A DNA stretch of 45,097 bases from positions 1 through 45,097 of the forward strand of contig NZ_JADEXR010000043.1 of assembly GCF_015206995.1 (NCBI RefSeq). The letters run 5' to 3'. The notes beneath the pieces are model-generated. The model worked only from the letters and a program-made list of their open reading frames with translations. It was not told the origin of the DNA and ran no database searches. The DNA is from an aff. Roholtiella sp. LEGE 12411. GTDB taxonomy: Bacteria; Cyanobacteriota; Cyanobacteriia; Cyanobacteriales; Nostocaceae. Below, in pieces: positions 24,703 through 32,891 of this stretch; position 1 is the first letter of the stretch, and every line of letters begins with the position of its first letter. Position numbers and translations under genes: made by a program.

Positions 24703-25005
24703 TTTTTCAGGCTCCTATAAAAACGTTACAAGATTGAGTGCGTTTTTGTCCGCAGGTCAAATTTGTTACTATTTATATTCCGTGCATAATATTTTCATGA
24801 CTTTGATAAGTTGACATAAACGCTATAAATAATCAAGACATAGTTGTATGATTTTTATAAAAAATTCATCAAATCTTCATGCTAATTTAATTAATAATTG
24901 CAACCAATCCATTGTAAAGATGTTGCAATGCACCAATCCATTGTAGAGACGTTGCATTGCAACGTCTCTACAATATTTGATTATTTGGCAGACCCTTATT
25001 CAGCA
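24703..25005. other. Divergent promoter region with a 35-base palindrome
   Basis: The interval lies between the PEP-CTERM gene (minus) and the YdcF-like gene (plus) and should hold both promoters. AT-rich sequence is at 24810-24895. The right end holds a direct repeat, CAATCCATTGTAAAGATGTT followed by CAATCCATTGTAGAGACGTT, and the palindrome at 24940-24974. A frame at 24371-24814 is a shadow of the PEP-CTERM gene. Confidence 0.6.
24940..24974. repeat. 35-base palindrome, 17 bp perfect arms
   Basis: ATTGTAGAGACGTTGCA, one T, then TGCAACGTCTCTACAAT. It is a Nostoc-type mobile palindrome related to 1743-1762 (shared AGACGTT / AACGTCT). It lies 31 bp before the preferred start of the YdcF-like gene and could fold in its leader. 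Confidence 0.85.
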
Positions 25006-25611
25006 ATGCCCAATTACAAAATTCCAAAACGATGGCTAGTTCTGGTTTCGTTGACTTTAATATCTACTCTAATGCTGGCGTTTTTATCTACAGCATTGAG
25101 TATTTATTTGTACAGCAGCAATAGTAGTAATATCAAGGCAGAAGCGGCAATTGTTTTAGGAGCAGCAGCCTGGGGAAAAGAACCATCTCCTGTTTTTAGA
25201 GAACGAATTAACCACGCCATTAATCTGTATAAAAACGGGAATGTTAGTACCATAATTTTTACAGGCGGAGTTGGCGATCGCAATGAACCAGCTGAAGCAA
25301 TAGTTGGTAAAAACTATGCGATCGCACAACGGGTTAAAGCAGCTGATATTCTGATCGAAACTCAATCTCGAACAACTTCACAGAACTTGAAAAACGCTAT
25401 ACAAGTGGCGTCTCATAACCAATTAACCAAGTTTCTCATTGTTAGCGACCCATTGCATACAAAGCGAGCCATGTTGATGGCGCGAGACTTAGGAATGGAT
25501 GCACATCCATCTCCCACACCTACCACCCGCTATCGCAGTTTTCCTAGTCAGATGGAGTTTCTAATACGAGAAACTTATTTTTACCTTGTTTATCTTGTGT
25601 TAAAAATCTAA
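25006..25611 (+). CDS. YdcF/SanA-like DUF218 membrane-anchored protein
   Basis: A 201-residue protein with one N-terminal membrane segment (WLVLVSLTLISTLMLAFLST) and a DUF218 domain. AAIVLGAAAWGKEPSPVFRE, then TIIFTGGVGDRNEPAEA, the QSRTTSQNLKNA motif and FLIVSDPLHTKRAMLMARD are the family landmarks, including the conserved Gly-rich, Glu and His positions. SanA/YdcF proteins affect envelope integrity and bind nucleotide-like ligands; the exact activity is not established. I take ATG 25006 instead of the frame opening at 24898 because the latter reads through the palindromic repeat. Confidence 0.85.
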   Translation: MPNYKIPKRWLVLVSLTLISTLMLAFLSTALSIYLYSSNSSNIKAEAAIVLGAAAWGKEPSPVFRERINHAINLYKNGNVSTIIFTGGVGDRNEPAEAIVGKNYAIAQRVKAADILIETQSRTTSQNLKNAIQVASHNQLTKFLIVSDPLHTKRAMLMARDLGMDAHPSPTPTTRYRSFPSQMEFLIRETYFYLVYLVLKI

Positions 25612-25693
25612 CTGCTGACTTGGGATTTTCTGAATCTTTGAGTATGAACAATTTCGTCTGTTTCCAAGCATAACTGATCTTGAGCCGGAAAAC

Positions 25694-26287
25694 ATGTCAA
25701 ATTATTTGAATAAGTACCAAATGTTTGATAGGAAAATGATACTAATGAAAATTTGGGCTGTGATGTTTGTGCTGACTTCTTCTTGGTTAATATCTGAAGT
25801 CCAAGCCTCTGAGCCGATTAATGCTACTTCTGTTTTGGTAGAAAAAACCACAGTATATTCTCAGTTAACGAATGGGAAGCAGATTACTGTTAATAAAGCC
25901 GAGTTCGGGCTTAAAAGAGTAGATTTCAGAGGGAAAGCTAACTTTGTTCCTACAAATAGAGTGCCACTTCAGGAGGGAAACGCCTATGGGTGGCGAATTG
26001 AACTTAAAGATTACCAGAGTGAAGTGAAATGGCGTGAAGTTATACGTTTACCAAAACCCCCAGAGACATGGGGTACAGCTGATGGTGAAAATTTCTCAAT
26101 ATCAAAAGACGGGACTACCGCAGTCACGAAGCGCATACAACCAGCTACAGATGGTGTGATTGAAAATTTTTGGACGATCGCACCAGGTGATCCGCTTGGT
26201 AAATATAAGATAGAGGTCTATATTGATGACCGTTTAGTAGGTTCTTTCGAGTTTGAACTTGTTTCAGCCCTAGAGAATCGGCGCTGA
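25694..26287 (+). CDS. Exported protein of unknown function
   Basis: A 197-residue protein (183 if translated from the Met at residue 15). It begins with a signal peptide around MKIWAVMFVLTSSWLISEVQ, cleaved near VQASEP. The mature part is beta-rich with NKAEFGLKRVDFRGKANFVP and VIENFWTIAPGDPLGKYKIE, a pattern of an immunoglobulin-like domain. The phrase PGDPLGKYKIEVYIDDRLVG is typical of small envelope-associated beta-sandwich proteins. No enzymatic motif is visible. It is followed by a near-perfect palindrome (26344-26361) that may terminate or regulate before mysD. Confidence 0.65.
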   Translation: MSNYLNKYQMFDRKMILMKIWAVMFVLTSSWLISEVQASEPINATSVLVEKTTVYSQLTNGKQITVNKAEFGLKRVDFRGKANFVPTNRVPLQEGNAYGWRIELKDYQSEVKWREVIRLPKPPETWGTADGENFSISKDGTTAVTKRIQPATDGVIENFWTIAPGDPLGKYKIEVYIDDRLVGSFEFELVSALENRR

Positions 26288-26343
26288 TCTGATCTTAGGT
26301 CTTGCTATCCCGCTTTGGAATGAATTTCAACGCTAATAGCGAA

Positions 26344-26361
26344 AGTTCACTTAAGTGGACT
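26344..26361. promoter_or_regulatory. 18 bp near-palindrome before mysD
   Basis: AGTTCACTTAAGTGGACT is self-complementary except for one symmetric G-T pair, and is followed by GAAATTTTTGC. It lies 57 bp behind the previous stop and 70 bp before mysD. It could be a terminator for the upstream gene or an operator for mysD. Confidence 0.45.
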
Positions 26362-26430
26362 GAAATTTTTGCTGATTAAATTCATAGAACCGCTAGACTC
26401 CAGTTATAACAACAGCTAGGAAGATAAATC

Positions 26431-27480
26431 ATGCCAGTACTTAATATCCTTCATTTAGTTGGGTCTGCACACAATGATTTTTACTGTGATTTATCACGCC
26501 TTTACGCCCAAGACTGTCTAGCAGCAACAGCAGATCGATCGCGTTATGACTTTCAGATTGCATACATCACACCCGATCGCAACTGGCGATTTCCTCACTC
26601 CCTCAGCCCTGAAGATATTGCTATGACCAAACCGATTCCTCTATTTGATGCCATACAGTTTCTAACAGTGCAAAACATTGACATTATGTTACCGCAAATG
26701 TTTTGTATTCCTGGAATGACTCAGTACCGCGCTCTATTCGATCTACTCAAGATCCCTTACATCGGCAATACTCCGGATATCATGGCAATAACGGCCCACA
26801 AAGCCAGAACCAAAGCAATTGTCGAAGCAGCAGGGGTGAAAGTACCTCGTGGGGAACTGCTCCGCCAAGGAGACGTTCCGACAATTACACCTCCAGCAGT
26901 CATCAAACCCGTAAATTCGGATAACTCTTTAGGTGTTACCTTAGTCAAAGAGGCTACTGACTATGACGCTGCTTTGAAGAAAGCATTTGAATATGCAGAT
27001 GAAGTCATCGTAGAAGAATTCATCGAACTCGGTCGAGAAGTCAGATGCGGTATCATTGTCAAAGACGGGGAGCTAATTGGTTTACCCCTGGAAGAGTACC
27101 TGGTAGATCCCCACGAGAAACCCATCCGCAACTATGCTGATAAACTCAAACAAACGGACGATGGCAACTTGGATTATGCCGCTAAAGATAATATTAAGTC
27201 TTGGATTGTAGACCCTAATGACCCAATCACCCAAAAGGTTCAGCAAGTAGCTAAAAAGTGTCATCAGGCTTTAGGTTGTCGCCACTACAGTTTATTTGAC
27301 TTCCGCATAGATCCAAAGGGACAACCTTGGTTTTTAGAAGCCGGATTGTATTGTTCTTTTTCCACCAAAAGTGTGATTTCCTCTATGGCGAAAGCAGCGG
27401 GAATCCCTCTAAATGATTTATTAATAACCGCTATTAATGAAACGTTGGGTAGCAATAAAAAGGCGTTGCAAAATTCATAG
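26431..27480 (+). CDS. mysD: MysD, D-Ala-D-Ala ligase-like ATP-grasp enzyme
   Basis: A 349-residue ATP-grasp enzyme that in MAA synthesis joins a second amino acid (serine, threonine or others) to mycosporine-glycine, giving shinorine or porphyra-334. It has the D-Ala-D-Ala ligase fold: a start with VLNILHLVGSAHND, the ATP-binding lysine region PAVIKPVNSDNSLGVTLVKE, and VIVEEFIELGREVRCGIIVK. HYSLFDFRIDPKGQPWFLEA, which holds the Mg-binding Asp and Glu (RID and FLEAG), follows near the C-terminus. Length and motifs are complete. The gene faces mysC across an 85 bp spacer with a shared hairpin. The start has the ribosome-binding site AGGAAG. The amino acid specificity cannot be read with certainty. 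Confidence 0.92.
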   Translation: MPVLNILHLVGSAHNDFYCDLSRLYAQDCLAATADRSRYDFQIAYITPDRNWRFPHSLSPEDIAMTKPIPLFDAIQFLTVQNIDIMLPQMFCIPGMTQYRALFDLLKIPYIGNTPDIMAITAHKARTKAIVEAAGVKVPRGELLRQGDVPTITPPAVIKPVNSDNSLGVTLVKEATDYDAALKKAFEYADEVIVEEFIELGREVRCGIIVKDGELIGLPLEEYLVDPHEKPIRNYADKLKQTDDGNLDYAAKDNIKSWIVDPNDPITQKVQQVAKKCHQALGCRHYSLFDFRIDPKGQPWFLEAGLYCSFSTKSVISSMAKAAGIPLNDLLITAINETLGSNKKALQNS

Positions 27481-27507
27481 TGAATTTGGTAAAAAATAAA
27501 GGCGAAC

Positions 27508-27544
27508 AAAACTTGGTTGGAGTCTGAATCACCTTCCAAGTTTT
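27508..27544. terminator. Shared terminator hairpin between mysD and mysC
   Basis: AAAACTTGG at 27508-27516 pairs with CCAAGTTTT at 27536-27544. A-rich and T-rich ends on both strands make it suitable as a bidirectional terminator for the convergent genes. Confidence 0.7.
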
Positions 27545-27565
27545 CCCAGTAAAGAGTCCCTTCAA

Positions 27566-28963
27566 CTAGTCACCGCCTAATTCAACCAGTTTGCCGATAT
27601 TGAAGTCTATTTTCACCCAGCCTTTAAGTTGTTGCAGATTTTGCAGCAAAAGTAAAGTAATCTGCCAATGGTGCAAAGTTAAAAATGGTATAGGATCATC
27701 CATGCTATAGATTGCATCTGTGCCTCGCACCAAGTTCTTAAACCAAGTTTGCAAATGTTTCCAAGAACGAATACCAGTCAGTCGCCAGATTTCGTGATAT
27801 AGCCAGTAAGTAGGCTTGCTATCAGCCAAGGGTTCTAGAGGTGCAGCTTGGGGAGTTTTACCAAGATAGGCTTGTGCAACACCAGGGTGATTGTAGAACA
27901 TTGTGATTGCAGAATGGGTGCGGGGATTACATTCAATGGCGTAGACTGTACCGTCTTCAGCTTGGATAAAGTCAAAAGATACTTGTCCAGTTAGTCTCAG
28001 GCTCTTAACGAAGTGTTGCACCCATTCGCGGATTTGGGGATTTTCCACATTTTCATAGTTGATTTGAAATGCAGAAGAGTTTGAGCAGCAATGCAATCTT
28101 AACTCTCCATCCCGCACCGTACTATGAGTGCATAATTCTTTACCAGGAATAAACTCTTGCATAATCCAAGGTTTTTCTGGGCTGATGGGTAAACTCCTCA
28201 CAAACGCTGCTGTTTCTTCTGGGGTGTCACAGGGAAGTTTGGTTAAGTTCAAGCGGCGAACGGAGTCGTAGGAAATACTTTTAATAATATATTTGCGGGT
28301 TTCTTGACTAAAATCGAAGTTAATAATTTGTTCTGGATCTGTAATTTTAAAAGATTTGGGGACAGATAAACCGAGCGATCGCGCCTGATCGGTAAAGGCA
28401 AATTTGTCATCCAACATTGCAGTTATATCTGCATCGAAGTGGAAAACCTCACAGTATTCTGATAGTACAGGCTTGGCTAACGAGTCGTAGTAGCTAGCTA
28501 CAGGGCTGCATACGGGTACGTAAACATCTATTTTCTCCTTTTTGACGATTTCCAATAAAGCCTGGGTGTAGCCTTGTGGGTCGTCCTGTGGTGCTGGCAC
28601 TGTATAAAAACGACTCACAGCATTTGAGAATCTATGCCCAGATAACCAGTATTTATTACCTTCAATCAGAATAACTCTGTTACCTGCTGCGTGGAAGGAG
28701 CGAGCAAGTTGTAATGCTTTGGTCATCTTGCCGCCACTGACCAAGATATTCTGAGGATGTGCAGCAATGGCAGTTGGTTTCGTGAACGGGTTACGCACAA
28801 TTACCCACAGCAAGGATATCAACACTACAAAAGCATTGAGTGGCAAAGCGATCAGCAATAGTGCTAAAGTACCGAGAGTCTTGAATAGAGCCACTATCTT
28901 TGTTTTCACAACCGTTAATGGGGTCGTGGGTTGAGAAAAAGATAAGGGAATTGATTGTGTCAT
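27566..28963 (-). CDS. mysC: MysC, ATP-grasp glycine ligase of MAA synthesis
   Basis: A 465-residue ATP-grasp enzyme that activates 4-deoxygadusol and joins glycine to give mycosporine-glycine. The N-terminal 60 residues are hydrophobic (LALLLIALPLNAFVVLISLL), which fits membrane association and is usual for cyanobacterial MysC. The ATP-grasp core includes KMTKALQLARSFHAAGNRVI, a TRKYIIKSISYDSVRRLNLT segment, PWIMQEFIPGKELCTHSTVR and VYAIECNPRTHSAITMFYNH, with the catalytic Glu and Asn. I chose ATG 28963, which follows an AAGGA site; longer starts (29011) have no support. It is downstream of mysB and reads toward mysD. Confidence 0.93.
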   Translation of the reverse strand: MTQSIPLSFSQPTTPLTVVKTKIVALFKTLGTLALLLIALPLNAFVVLISLLWVIVRNPFTKPTAIAAHPQNILVSGGKMTKALQLARSFHAAGNRVILIEGNKYWLSGHRFSNAVSRFYTVPAPQDDPQGYTQALLEIVKKEKIDVYVPVCSPVASYYDSLAKPVLSEYCEVFHFDADITAMLDDKFAFTDQARSLGLSVPKSFKITDPEQIINFDFSQETRKYIIKSISYDSVRRLNLTKLPCDTPEETAAFVRSLPISPEKPWIMQEFIPGKELCTHSTVRDGELRLHCCSNSSAFQINYENVENPQIREWVQHFVKSLRLTGQVSFDFIQAEDGTVYAIECNPRTHSAITMFYNHPGVAQAYLGKTPQAAPLEPLADSKPTYWLYHEIWRLTGIRSWKHLQTWFKNLVRGTDAIYSMDDPIPFLTLHHWQITLLLLQNLQQLKGWVKIDFNIGKLVELGGD

Positions 28964-28997
28964 CAGTTTTTCCTTCAAGCAAAATACGAGTCTTTCG

Positions 28998-29023
28998 TAA
29001 GGGCACAACATGTTGTGCCCTTA
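28998..29023. repeat. Perfect 26 bp palindrome between mysB and mysC
   Basis: TAAGGGCACAACA followed by its exact complement TGTTGTGCCCTTA. The centre has no loop base, so the DNA is a full palindrome and the RNA can form a 10-12 bp stem. It lies 35 bp upstream of the mysC start and 27 bp after the mysB stop. It could be a REP-like insertion, an attenuator or RNase target adjusting MysC level, or neutral. Confidence 0.85.
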
Positions 29024-29050
29024 TCATGTGTTACTAGTTCCCAGTCCCGA

Positions 29051-29884
29051 TTACGCCACGCGTCTAATCAGGGTTACACCATCTCGTATTGGTAACAAAA
29101 CTTGCTCTACACGGGTATCTGTGGCGACAACGCGGTTAAATTGAGCGATCGCCTCGCCGTTGGCAGTACGTTGTTCAGGCGGTAGGTAAACTTCTCCTTG
29201 CAACAAAGTATTATCTACGCAGATTAACCCATCTGGAGCTAGTAACTGAGTATCCAAAATTATCTGGAAGTACTCTACATACTCCTTTTTATCGGCATCA
29301 ATGAAGATCAGATCAAATGATTCTTTTTGGGCCGCCAGCTTATGGAGTGTCTGTAGGGCGGGTGCTACCTCTACAACAATTTTATTTCCGTGAGGAGACT
29401 CATGAAAGCAAGCTTGAGCAAATTCGGCAACATAAGAGTCTACTTCGCAAGCAATGAGTTGTCCATCGCTTGGTAACGCCTCCGCCATGGCCAAGGCTGA
29501 ATATCCGGTGAACATGCCCACTTCTAGGATGCGCTTGGCCTTGGTTATATGCACAAACATTTTTAATGTCTGTCCCTCAAGATGTCCTGAGAGCATTTCT
29601 TGCTCTAGTTGACGCATTGTTTCACCATCGCTAAAGCGTTTGCTCCAGTCTTCTTTACTGGTTTTCTGCGCTAGTGCTGTCAATGCGCTCGATTCGGGGG
29701 TGGTGCAATCATCTAGATATGGATCTAAACCTGCTGCTAATTGTAAACTCTCCCGTAGAGAAGTCAATATGTCTAGAGGAATATTGCTTTTCTCTGCCAT
29801 TCGGAGGGTATTTTGTAGCTGCGCTACGAGGATGCTATGTGGAGTTATGGGTCTTGCGGTATCTTGTTTGAAAATGCTAGTCAT
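29051..29884 (-). CDS. mysB: MysB, O-methyltransferase of MAA synthesis
   Basis: A 277-residue S-adenosylmethionine-dependent O-methyltransferase of the caffeoyl-CoA/catechol type. With MysA it makes 4-deoxygadusol. The SAM-binding motif is ILEVGMFTGYSALAMAEALP, preceded by LKMFVHITKAKRILEV. The metal-binding Asp region is LIFIDADKKEYVEYFQIILD, then GLICVDNTLLQGEVYLPPEQ. The N-terminal 60 residues are helical. The ATG at 29884 lies 4 bp after the mysA stop, so translation is likely coupled. Upstream in-frame starts up to 29968 lie inside mysA and are less likely. Confidence 0.93.
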   Translation of the reverse strand: MTSIFKQDTARPITPHSILVAQLQNTLRMAEKSNIPLDILTSLRESLQLAAGLDPYLDDCTTPESSALTALAQKTSKEDWSKRFSDGETMRQLEQEMLSGHLEGQTLKMFVHITKAKRILEVGMFTGYSALAMAEALPSDGQLIACEVDSYVAEFAQACFHESPHGNKIVVEVAPALQTLHKLAAQKESFDLIFIDADKKEYVEYFQIILDTQLLAPDGLICVDNTLLQGEVYLPPEQRTANGEAIAQFNRVVATDTRVEQVLLPIRDGVTLIRRVA

Positions 29885-29888
29885 GTCT

Positions 29889-31121
29889 TCAGACTCCCAA
29901 GAGTTTTGATTCTTCTTGGGTTTCGATGTAAGCATCAATTCCGTCACCACCACGCGGGTATGTAGCACACAGACGTTTGTGTTCAGCTAAGGCTGCATCC
30001 AGTTCCTCGCGGGTGAGATCGTTGACAAAGGAGCACTCACCAATAGGTCGCGGCATGGCTGCGCGTTGTTTGCCATCTCGTGTCAAGCTTATAGACTGGG
30101 TGGCATACCATAATAAATCGCTATCTAGTAGAGGATGATCGATTGATAAACCTATACGACTCATCAAACCCAGAATACGATCGCGTTCTCCAGTTGTGAT
30201 ATAACCACGTTTAGCAGCAATGGTTGCAGAGAAAGCCATGTCTATATTAACGGCATGACCATGATACAGGGGCACCATCGGAGCTAATTCTAAGGTAGGA
30301 CTCCAAGTGTGACCGTAGGCAATGACGCGATCAAGGTCTAATTCATGCAAGTTAGGAGTCTCTAACTCCAGCATAGTCTTAATTGCTTCGTAGTTGACTC
30401 TGTGGGCGATCGCTTTGAGTTGGTTGGTGCTATTTACGTGTCCAAAGTGTGTTTGCAACAGATCTTCACCATATTCATACAGCAATTCAAAGACTTCCGA
30501 ATTAGCAACCACAGCAATCTTGACTAACTCCGCCATCCCATTGCGAACTTGAGCCGTTGGTAAGGTTTTCAAGAAGGAGAAATCGAGGATAACTTTCAAA
30601 GGAGCATGATACGCTCCCAAGCGATTTTTTAACTTCCGATGATTAACTGCTACCTTAATCGCCACACCTGCATCAATCAAACCAATCAGTGTAGTCGGAA
30701 CGCGAATGTAGTTGCTCTTGCGACGGTAAGCGGCGCAAGCAAACCCAGCTACATCAGTGATTAAACCACCACCCACAACTAAAACTGGTTCCTTACGAAT
30801 TAAGCCAAAGTCCGAAAAAGCATCAACAATTTTTTCAAAGGTTGCAAGGGTTTTAGCTGGCTCAGTAATGGTGATGGGCAATACAGTCAGATCAATGCCA
30901 TAGTGCTTAAAATATGACTTTATCTGTGTTCCATATAGTCTATTTACGTTGGCATCAATCACAGTTAAACAGCGTCCAAATTTCTCGTAGCTGTCGGCGA
31001 TTTCTCGGTTATCGATATCAAATGCACCGTTCACATAAACAAGGCTAAACTCGATTTTTTCGTAACCTTCGACGTGAAATGAAGATTCCGTTGCTTCAAA
31101 TGACGCTTGAACATTATTCAT
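29889..31121 (-). CDS. mysA: MysA, 2-epi-5-epi-valiolone/desmethyl-4-deoxygadusol synthase
   Basis: A 410-residue sugar phosphate cyclase of the dehydroquinate-synthase superfamily, starting the MAA path from sedoheptulose-7-phosphate. NAD-binding and fold motifs: [40 protein letters not shown], and [11 protein letters not shown] with the zinc-ligand Glu. The His ligands are in [12 protein letters not shown] and [14 protein letters not shown]. Dehydroquinate synthase has HGEAV there; the HGHAV text and a C-terminal tail near [10 protein letters not shown] mark the EVS/DDGS branch. The best start is ATG 31121, which gives 410 residues, the length I remember for the Nostoc enzyme; the ORF extends 5' to 31208. 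A leader hairpin (31241-31277) lies upstream. Confidence 0.94.
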   Translation of the reverse strand: MNNVQASFEATESSFHVEGYEKIEFSLVYVNGAFDIDNREIADSYEKFGRCLTVIDANVNRLYGTQIKSYFKHYGIDLTVLPITITEPAKTLATFEKIVDAFSDFGLIRKEPVLVVGGGLITDVAGFACAAYRRKSNYIRVPTTLIGLIDAGVAIKVAVNHRKLKNRLGAYHAPLKVILDFSFLKTLPTAQVRNGMAELVKIAVVANSEVFELLYEYGEDLLQTHFGHVNSTNQLKAIAHRVNYEAIKTMLELETPNLHELDLDRVIAYGHTWSPTLELAPMVPLYHGHAVNIDMAFSATIAAKRGYITTGERDRILGLMSRIGLSIDHPLLDSDLLWYATQSISLTRDGKQRAAMPRPIGECSFVNDLTREELDAALAEHKRLCATYPRGGDGIDAYIETQEESKLLGV

Positions 31122-32024
31122 TGCTGTTGACCTTAATACAAATGAAAAATTTGTGAGAATCCAAGACAATATTTCAGATTTACCACAACGCAGCCCAATA
31201 ACGAACAATGCTTTTTATTGCTCTAGATTCAAAGGCATCCTAATATGAGCTTTAACTAAAAAAGCTCACTCATATTACTGACAGGTAATGTTACTACACA
31301 CTACTTGCTTTAGGTAAATTTTTTCTGCTAACCACTCATCTGCGATCGCCTTACAATCTAGTCAACTAATCCTACTGGCAACATCTTGCTATGGATACTT
31401 GCACCTTTCCAGGATTATTGACTTTCAGAAATTAACCCGGAATTCAGATTAATTTCACTATTTCATCTACAATGGCCTTGCCACTGTTCGACTCGGCAAA
31501 ATTTGTATCATAAAAAACTGTTCAGATTGTTGATATACACCAGGCTTCCATTTAAGATTACAGCCCTGATTCACCTTCAGATCGCTGTTTTTTAGCATTA
31601 GTCTCGAACCTTATATCGCTAAACTTGCTACAGTCTGTTTGACTCCGAATAACCGTATAATTTCAGTCTTTTCAGTCAAGTTACTGCTCAGTATTAAAAA
31701 TACTAACATCATTAACTTATGAAAACTCAGAATTTAGATCTATTCAGAGTTGCTAATGGCAAAACTTGGTACAACTCCACTTTCAGGAGAGATTGCATGG
31801 AAAAAGTATTTAAAAAACGGTCTTATTGACTTTATTGTTCCAAAATAAGGCTATTTCAGCTTGAGCCAGCAAATTATGTACTGGTCAATAAATTAGAACA
31901 ACAATACGAATCATAACATTAAAACAATACGATTCATAACATGTATACTCAGATTCGAGTAAATGCGTACATCGTTAATGAAAAATTATTAAGATTGATG
32001 ATGTGTCTAACGCTGTAAATTCTT
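31122..32024. other. 900 bp divergent promoter region of mysA and a methyltransferase
   Basis: No gene is visible. An imperfect hairpin lies at 31241-31277 (arms TAATATGAG and CTCATATTA, inner AGCTTT/AAAGCT), about 120 bp before the mysA start and so within a likely leader. A direct repeat lies at 31901-31919 and 31924-31942. The rest is AT-rich, as expected of long cyanobacterial promoters. Light-responsive sites cannot be identified by eye. Confidence 0.55.
31901..31942 (+). promoter_or_regulatory. Tandem 19 bp direct repeat upstream of the methyltransferase
   Basis: ACAATACGAATCATAACAT at 31901-31919 and ACAATACGATTCATAACAT at 31924-31942 differ by one base, with a 23 bp period (about two helix turns). 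They lie 83-124 bp before the methyltransferase ATG, so a same-face binding site for a regulator is plausible. Confidence 0.5.
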
Positions 32025-32741
32025 ATGCAACAGCCATTTCCCGGTGAAGTATTCGCCAAAACCGCTGATTTTGATGCTGGCATTCGCCAAATCTTACCCC
32101 GATACGACGAGATGTTGGAGGTAATTACGCGGTGTCTACATATCACAAATAGTCGCATTTTAGAATTAGGCTGCGGTACAGGCGAACTCAGTCTGAAGAT
32201 CCTCAACCGTTGGCCAGATGCTCAAATAATTGCTTTAGATTATTCACCCCGAATGCTGGAATTTGCTCAAAACAAAATCACAGCGGCTGGATATCAAAAA
32301 CAGTGGACTGGAATCCAAGCAGACTTTGGCGAATGGGCAAACAATCCAGAAGGATTGCAGATTGGTAGCAAATTTGATGCTTGTGTATCATCCTTAGCAA
32401 TTCACCATCTCCAAGACGAGATGAAGTTAAAGTTATTTCAACGAATTGCTACCAGCCTCATTCAAGGTGGTTGTTTTTGGAATGCAGATCCGATATTGCC
32501 AGAATCACCTCTGTTAATAGAAATTTACAAAGCAGCGCGAGAGGATTGGGTAGAGCAACAAGGGACTAATTTAGCAGAAATTAACGCCAAACGTAGTATC
32601 AGTACTACACAAGGTTATTCGAGTCAAGATCAGCTAGCTACATTGGATGCTCATTTGCAAATGTTGACCAAAGCTGGGTTTAAGACAATAGCAGTACCTT
32701 GGAAATATTACGGTTTGGCTGTATTTGGTGGCTGGTTGTGA
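32025..32741 (+). CDS. Class I SAM-dependent methyltransferase
   Basis: A 238-residue methyltransferase. The SAM-binding motif I is RILELGCGTGELSLKILNRW, then ALDYSPRMLEFAQNKI, and FDACVSSLAIHHLQDEMKLK gives motif IV/post I. The C-terminus closes with LTKAGFKTIAVPWKYYGLAV. The substrate is unknown. It is divergent from mysA, and its promoter region carries a tandem direct repeat, but nothing indicates that it belongs to the MAA pathway. The gene is complete. Confidence 0.82.
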   Translation: MQQPFPGEVFAKTADFDAGIRQILPRYDEMLEVITRCLHITNSRILELGCGTGELSLKILNRWPDAQIIALDYSPRMLEFAQNKITAAGYQKQWTGIQADFGEWANNPEGLQIGSKFDACVSSLAIHHLQDEMKLKLFQRIATSLIQGGCFWNADPILPESPLLIEIYKAAREDWVEQQGTNLAEINAKRSISTTQGYSSQDQLATLDAHLQMLTKAGFKTIAVPWKYYGLAVFGGWL

Positions 32742-32891
32742 CACTTTAGATATCCGTATTTTAAATTGTCCATTCCCTTTAACCTTTCCTCCTAACCGAA
32801 AAGTATTGTTTTGTAGGTATTTTTCTACTTTTTTCAATAATATTGTTGAAGTTACTTTTTATCACTTAGCTTCAAAAGGAGAATATCTTGG

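Noticed and set aside
24371-24814. 147-codon plus-strand frame over the PEP-CTERM gene
   Set aside because: Antisense shadow; the minus-strand protein has both a signal peptide and a PEP-CTERM motif.
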